From a virus, in IMG/VR virus record IMGVR_UViG_3300047560_001230, positions 1 to 20,663 of that record: a DNA stretch of 20,663 nt, one strand, 5' to 3'. Made by a program: the position numbers and the translations under genes. A model generated the notes under the pieces. That model saw only the letters and a program-made list of their open reading frames with translations, ran no database searches and was not told the origin of the DNA. Every line of letters starts with the position of its first letter. The stretch's first letter is position 1. This document shows, in pieces, positions 17,161 to 20,663 of this stretch.

Positions 17161-17691
17161 ATGGTAAAAGTGCAAACTTTGAAGTTTATGTTATTACTAC
17201 CGTTACTATTGATTGGATTAATGATAACACCAAATCCAAAAATAGATACATTAGCAGTACATGGTATTGATTTAGCTAATGCGGTAAAAGTAGATACAAA
17301 ACAATTACAATGTCTAGCTACAAACATATACCATGAAGCTAGAAAAGAACCCTTATTGGGTCAATATGCTGTAGCACGTGTCGTAATGAACCGTGTTAAG
17401 CAAGGCTTCGCCAATACACCCTGCAAGGTCGTATATCAAAAGACCACACCAGACAAGGGTAAGACACAAGTGTGCCAGTTCAGTTGGGTATGTGAACATA
17501 AGCCATTGCCTCCACCTAACAGCCCAGACTATGTAAGAGCATTGGGTATTGCGTATGATGTATTGGCACATGATTCACATAAAGAATTGCTACCACGTAG
17601 CGTAGTATTCTTCCATGCGTTGCATGTCGATCCTATGTGGCCCTACAAAAAGGTTAAGCAAATAGGTAACCATATATTCTATCGTAAGTAA
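17161..17691 (+). CDS. SleB/CwlJ-type cell-wall hydrolase (endolysin) with N-terminal membrane segment
   Basis: This 176-residue protein has a hydrophobic N-terminal segment (about 7-23, rich in Leu/Ile) and a Hydrolase_2 (SleB) catalytic domain from about residue 48. Family landmarks are 'IYHEARKEPLLGQYAVARVVMNRV' (catalytic Glu E59), 'CQFSWVC' and the C-terminal 'IGNHIFYRK'. Such enzymes cleave peptidoglycan glycan strands, often as lytic transglycosylases. The hydrophobic segment could be a signal-arrest-release anchor or a cleavable signal, giving export without a holin. ATG at 17161 is preferred over the in-frame TTG at 17134 because Shine-Dalgarno AAAGGA (17149-17154) sits correctly. 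The likely role is host lysis. Confidence 0.85.
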   Translation: MVKVQTLKFMLLLPLLLIGLMITPNPKIDTLAVHGIDLANAVKVDTKQLQCLATNIYHEARKEPLLGQYAVARVVMNRVKQGFANTPCKVVYQKTTPDKGKTQVCQFSWVCEHKPLPPPNSPDYVRALGIAYDVLAHDSHKELLPRSVVFFHALHVDPMWPYKKVKQIGNHIFYRK

Positions 17692-17692
17692 A

Positions 17693-17713
17693 AACTTTTA
17701 AATTAGAGTTTTC
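17693..17713 (+). terminator. Weak AT-rich hairpin after the endolysin
   Basis: AAAACT and AGTTTT are perfect inverted repeats in the short gap after the endolysin stop, with an AT-rich loop of about ten bases. The descending arm ends in four T. It could be a weak intrinsic terminator or RNA 3' end stabiliser, but the stem is low in GC. Confidence 0.3.
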
Positions 17714-17729
17714 CTAGATATATAGTTAT

Positions 17730-18605
17730 ATGGAAAACACTCAACAACCCGAAGAAACCAAGTCATCATTGAATGAATATTTTGAAAAACTAGCACCCTC
17801 TTTGGCTAAAACAGATAGCTTAGTAGGTGATTTTATTATATACAAAAATGACCAAATTGTAAGTCAATCAATCGCATTGTTTGGTGAATACTGTCACGCT
17901 GAGATTAAAATTATGTCCAGATACTTAGACAAAGATTCACTATACTTAGACATTGGCACAAATATCGGATATCACGCTAGGGCTATAAATCAAGAGGTAG
18001 GATGCAACGTAATGGCTTTTGAGCCACATCCCAGTCATTTTTGTGTAGCCGCGTACAATTGTCAGGATAAGAACATTCTATTGTATCATACTGCATTAGG
18101 TAATAAAACAGGTAGTATAGAACTAAAGAACTTTGATGAAAACGCATCCGGCAATTATGGAGATTTGACTACAATTACTGATGATATTGAAGATGTTATC
18201 AAAGTACCATTAAAGAAACTAGATTCATTTAACCTAGAAAAATGTACATTAATGAAGATTGATGTAGAAGGCGCAGAACTTGATGTACTTAAGGGCGCTG
18301 TCAAGACTATTAAAAAGTTTCGTCCAGTAATATTCTATGAAGCAATCAGTGTAGATGATTGGGCAGAGTGTTACGAGTTTTTAGATACACGTGACTATAG
18401 ACAATATTGGGTTACATGCAGAACAAAACCATTAGGACCTACGTTTAAAACAAATGAAGCCAATCCATTCGGTGACGGTGGAGTTAGTAATATCTTAGCC
18501 GTTCCTTCAGAAAATGAACAACCAACTGATTTAGTTGAAGTTATGTCTGGCGAATCATACAACGACATGGTCAAACGGTTAACATCATATAAAATTATAT
18601 TTTAA
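17730..18605 (+). CDS. FkbM family methyltransferase
   Basis: This 291-residue protein has the FkbM pattern: SAM motif 'LYLDIGTNIGYHARAI' (71-86), 'VMAFEPHP' (94-101), 'LLYHTALGNKTGSIEL' (117-132), 'VPLKKLDSF' (159-167) and 'LMKIDVEGAELDVLKGA' (174-190). FkbM enzymes O-methylate small molecules and sugars, and are common in surface-polysaccharide clusters and marine phages. No clear Shine-Dalgarno precedes the ATG. The 3' end overlaps the convergent gene by 3-4 nt. The substrate is unknown; action on a virion or host glycan fits the other sugar genes. Confidence 0.85.
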   Translation: MENTQQPEETKSSLNEYFEKLAPSLAKTDSLVGDFIIYKNDQIVSQSIALFGEYCHAEIKIMSRYLDKDSLYLDIGTNIGYHARAINQEVGCNVMAFEPHPSHFCVAAYNCQDKNILLYHTALGNKTGSIELKNFDENASGNYGDLTTITDDIEDVIKVPLKKLDSFNLEKCTLMKIDVEGAELDVLKGAVKTIKKFRPVIFYEAISVDDWAECYEFLDTRDYRQYWVTCRTKPLGPTFKTNEANPFGDGGVSNILAVPSENEQPTDLVEVMSGESYNDMVKRLTSYKIIF

Positions 18606-19144
18606 ACCCATCGTTCATAACGTTTTAATTGACTTAAGAATACATCTTTATTCAACTTCCAAAACGTTTGTAAATGACCTCTATAGTATTTTTCAAATGC
18701 TTTACTTAGTACCCCAGTCTTAACTAGACTGGGTGCCCATATGTTATGTACTAATCGTTGGGTACCAGTGTCACTGGGGTGGGTAGTAATGTACATATCT
18801 TTGTCACCCACCCATTCAATACACGCGGGCATGAAAAACTGTGCAGTCACGTGCTGATGTGTGACTATTTGGTTGCGTGTGCGTACAGTAGTTGTTGGTA
18901 GTAAATCTGTAAGTACGCATGTTCTAGCGCATATCCTATATCCTTCGTCAATAGAATGTGCCGCAACACTACCCACAATAATATCATTGTAATACAATAC
19001 CCATACGTTCCATTCACGTTCATTTTTAAAACAATCTATCATAGCCTGTTGGCTACTATTGTTTGTAAAGCCTCTTTTATCGGCTTCACTATAAAAATTA
19101 GAAAGGTCTAAATCAGTAGACCATGGAATAATTTTGTATGTCAT
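18602..19144 (-). CDS. GNAT-like acetyltransferase or conserved phage hypothetical
   Basis: This 180-residue protein is encoded on the minus strand. The segment 'REWNVWVLYYNDIIVGSVAAHSIDEGYRICARTCVL' resembles the central GNAT strands, where a W-V-L-Y strand is followed by 'D.IVGSVA'. The canonical acetyl-CoA-binding Q/RxxGxG/A loop is not obvious, so catalytic function is uncertain. The C-terminal half has 'FEKYYRGHLQTFWKLNKDVF'. It is convergent with the FkbM gene and divergent from the oxygenase gene, with only 23 nt between starts. It could be an acetyltransferase or an unrelated conserved phage protein. Confidence 0.6.
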   Translation of the reverse strand: MTYKIIPWSTDLDLSNFYSEADKRGFTNNSSQQAMIDCFKNEREWNVWVLYYNDIIVGSVAAHSIDEGYRICARTCVLTDLLPTTTVRTRNQIVTHQHVTAQFFMPACIEWVGDKDMYITTHPSDTGTQRLVHNIWAPSLVKTGVLSKAFEKYYRGHLQTFWKLNKDVFLSQLKRYERWV

Positions 19145-19167
19145 ATAAGCGATAAGTATTTACTGAT

Positions 19168-19782
19168 ATGATTACGAGCCAGACAGTTTTCCCCATAAAA
19201 ATAGCATCTACCTTTTGGGAAGATAAACACTTACTGGGTGAGGATTTTCTAAAAGAGATAACAGATATATTTGAATCAGTGCCTGATAACAGAAAATTAG
19301 AAACTGCCGCCGGAGATCATGATACTACACTCAGGGTTTTGCCTGACATAATTAACTTAGAATCAATGAAACCATTGAAGTTCTGGTTAAAAAATATAGT
19401 ATATAAAATGTGGGAAGAAATAGGTTATGCCCCAACTGCACTTGCTATTGAACGGTCTTGGATTAATCAGTTCAAGCAAGGATCTAGATTACGCAGCCAC
19501 GCACATAGTTCTACTGAAATGGTAATGACGTATTATCATAAAGTGCCCCCAGGCTCAAGTAGTATTACTTTATATAACCCTTTCGAATTGTCTACGGGAA
19601 TGGCACCGTATGAACAAAAATCAATAACTATCTACCCACAAGAAGGTCAGTTACTAGCATGGCCTGGTTTCATGTGGCATGAAGTCAATGAACAGACAAT
19701 CGAAGATACTAGGATCGCTATATCTATGCATGTACACCAAGCATCTTACTACTTAGCTGATAGATGGAGACTTGTTGATTAA
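19168..19782 (+). CDS. 2OG-Fe(II) oxygenase-like protein
   Basis: This 204-residue protein resembles the phage-common 2OG-FeII_Oxy_5 (TIGR02466-like) group. 'SHAHSSTEMVMTYYHKVPPGSSSITLYNP' (110-138) is followed by 'YPQEGQLLAWPGFMWHEV' (156-173) and 'TRIAISMHV' (181-189). Likely iron ligands are H111 and H171, and R182 is the likely 2-oxoglutarate contact. The second facial-triad position reads H113 (HxH) where a canonical enzyme has HxD/E, so activity or ligand set is uncertain. Such proteins hydroxylate proteins, nucleic acids or small molecules. Its 3' end overlaps the opposite-strand methyltransferase by 30 nt. The start lies 23 nt from the divergent GNAT-like gene, leaving no room for a standard leader. 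Confidence 0.72.
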   Translation: MITSQTVFPIKIASTFWEDKHLLGEDFLKEITDIFESVPDNRKLETAAGDHDTTLRVLPDIINLESMKPLKFWLKNIVYKMWEEIGYAPTALAIERSWINQFKQGSRLRSHAHSSTEMVMTYYHKVPPGSSSITLYNPFELSTGMAPYEQKSITIYPQEGQLLAWPGFMWHEVNEQTIEDTRIAISMHVHQASYYLADRWRLVD

Positions 19783-20448
19783 CCAGAACCTACGCCCGCC
19801 GTATAATGGTTTATCCTCGAACGTTTTAACAACTATATTTGATAAATCAGGGTTCGTCACTACCCAATCATAATTAAACCATTTTGTATTTAAATCACTA
19901 TCGTCAAATCTAGTATAACTGCAATCTAGTTCAGACAACCAAGATTCTATTGATTTAGCAGAGGGAACGGTTCCAATAGTATTGAACGCATTCTCACCAT
20001 CCTCATCTTCTTCAGTTAGTTTATACTCAAACTCATAATCGCAGTCAGCTACAGCAGATTCAAGTACGATAATATTACTATGATTTATTGCACATTGTAA
20101 ATCTCTGCGCCAGTTATCTAAATGGTATAATACACCAAAGTGTATGATAATATCAAAACTTTCATTTAGATTCCAGTTGTTATCTTGGTCTAACAATATA
20201 GTCTTTGCAGTATTGTCCTTATGTAAAACAATATCTAAATGTTTTTGTCTAGCATCAGCGAACGTTACATCAGCCCCTAAACTTTTGAGATGTAACCCTA
20301 TATTGCCATATGCACATGCCAATTCTAATACTCTTTTACCGGTCCAATCATTACCAAAAAATGAAATTAGTTTGTTTACTCTAGTTTCGCGCCAACGATT
20401 ATAACAGTTATCAAAGGGAGTTTTGGTTTCGTGCAAATAATTGACCAT
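19753..20448 (-). CDS. Class I SAM-dependent methyltransferase
   Basis: This 231-residue protein is encoded on the minus strand. Motif I is 'VLELACAYGNIGLHL' (40-54), then 'GADVTFADARQKHLDI' and 'FDIIIHFGVLYHLDNW', the motif IV/post-I region of a Methyltransf_11/25-type fold. 'NIIVLESAVAD' and the C-terminal 'GGRRFWLINK' suggest a complete domain. Its substrate is unknown. Its 3' end overlaps the oxygenase gene by 30 nt. The start at 20448 lies 24 nt from the start of a divergent gene, with a palindromic late-promoter-like element between them. Confidence 0.8.
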   Translation of the reverse strand: MVNYLHETKTPFDNCYNRWRETRVNKLISFFGNDWTGKRVLELACAYGNIGLHLKSLGADVTFADARQKHLDIVLHKDNTAKTILLDQDNNWNLNESFDIIIHFGVLYHLDNWRRDLQCAINHSNIIVLESAVADCDYEFEYKLTEEDEDGENAFNTIGTVPSAKSIESWLSELDCSYTRFDDSDLNTKWFNYDWVVTNPDLSNIVVKTFEDKPLYGGRRFWLINKSPSIS

Positions 20449-20453
20449 ACGGG

Positions 20454-20467
20454 TATTTATATAAATA
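20454..20467. promoter_or_regulatory. Palindromic bidirectional late-promoter-like element
   Basis: TATTTATATAAATA is a perfect 14-nt palindrome. It contains TATAAATA on the plus strand (20460-20467) and, by symmetry, TATAAATA on the minus strand (20461 to 20454). It sits centrally between the divergent starts at 20448 (-) and 20473 (+). If used as a T4-type -10 box on each strand, transcripts would begin within a few bases of the start codons, so both messages would be leaderless or nearly so. This may instead be AT-rich coincidence. Confidence 0.5.
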
Positions 20468-20472
20468 TTTTA

Positions 20473-20663
20473 ATGAGCTATCAATTGATTAATTTACCCA
20501 TACTACCAGATGAATTAATAGCATCGTGTATTCAAGCATCTAAAGAACCACCTTTCTACAATGTATTCGTAGATAATAAAAAAGATTTTTGTGATACGAT
20601 TGGTTATGATGTACCAGGTGAATGGCCCAATGATGGATTTAATTTACCCTCTCCAGAGGATGC
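20473..20663 (+). CDS. Start of an unidentified gene (3' partial)
   Basis: An ATG at 20473 opens a frame with no stop through the window end (63 codons). The N-terminus 'MSYQLINLPILPDELIASC' is followed by 'EPPFYNVFVDNKKDF' and 'VPGEWPNDGFNLPSPED'. Codon use is like that of the neighbours. There is no clear Shine-Dalgarno. A function cannot be assigned from this fragment; an oxygenase-like or small phage protein is possible. Confidence 0.55.
   Translation, partial: MSYQLINLPILPDELIASCIQASKEPPFYNVFVDNKKDFCDTIGYDVPGEWPNDGFNLPSPED

Noticed and set aside
16669-17175. A 168-codon minus-strand open frame over the end of the 675-residue gene.
   Set aside because: It opposes a larger well-spaced gene, crosses the endolysin start region and looks like no family.

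Overview
The window is a stretch of a tailed double-stranded DNA phage genome, most likely a T4-like marine myovirus, or an assembled contig of one. The evidence is a giant RCC1/laminin-G adhesin, a PAAR tail-tip protein, a SleB-type endolysin, a class Ia ribonucleotide reductase operon with glutaredoxin, matches to the T4 late-promoter box TATAAATA, tight gene packing with ATGA or 1-2 nt junctions, and AT-rich composition judged by eye. There is no rRNA, tRNA, transposase, integrase or CRISPR. The host is probably Gram-negative, because a GT25-type (LPS-glycosyltransferase-like) enzyme is present, but it cannot be named from this sequence.

Layout. (1) 1-5952: the 3' part of a very large adhesin-like gene, open at the left edge, made of RCC1-like repeats with three concanavalin A/LamG-like domains embedded. 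(2) 6017-9573: a glycan-modification cassette (TPR/glycosyltransferase/methyltransferase fusion, a second methyltransferase, a GT25-type glycosyltransferase) and a small conserved-looking protein. (3) 9570-14483: a nucleotide-metabolism operon, nrdA - isocitrate lyase - nrdB - glutaredoxin. An apparently intact isocitrate lyase gene sits exactly between the two ribonucleotide reductase subunits. (4) 14483-17092: a small beta-rich protein, a PAAR protein and a 675-residue protein of unknown function, probably tail or baseplate related. (5) 17161-17691: an endolysin with its own candidate late promoter. (6) 17730-20663: an accessory block with alternating strands: FkbM methyltransferase (+), GNAT-like protein (-), 2OG-Fe(II) oxygenase-like protein (+), class I methyltransferase (-), and the start of another + gene. 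The two divergent intergenic gaps are only 23-24 nt, and one carries a perfect palindrome containing TATAAATA on both strands.

How it may work together. RNR plus glutaredoxin would supply dNTPs for phage replication. Isocitrate lyase would split isocitrate into glyoxylate and succinate in the same transcript, so carbon flow and dNTP synthesis could be switched on together (inference). The sugar- and methyl-transfer enzymes beside the adhesin could decorate virion proteins or change host surface glycans (inference). The strongest lead is the nrdA-aceA-nrdB arrangement. Others are the one-residue insertion in the NrdB metal-site helix, the bidirectional late-promoter palindrome and the modular adhesin.
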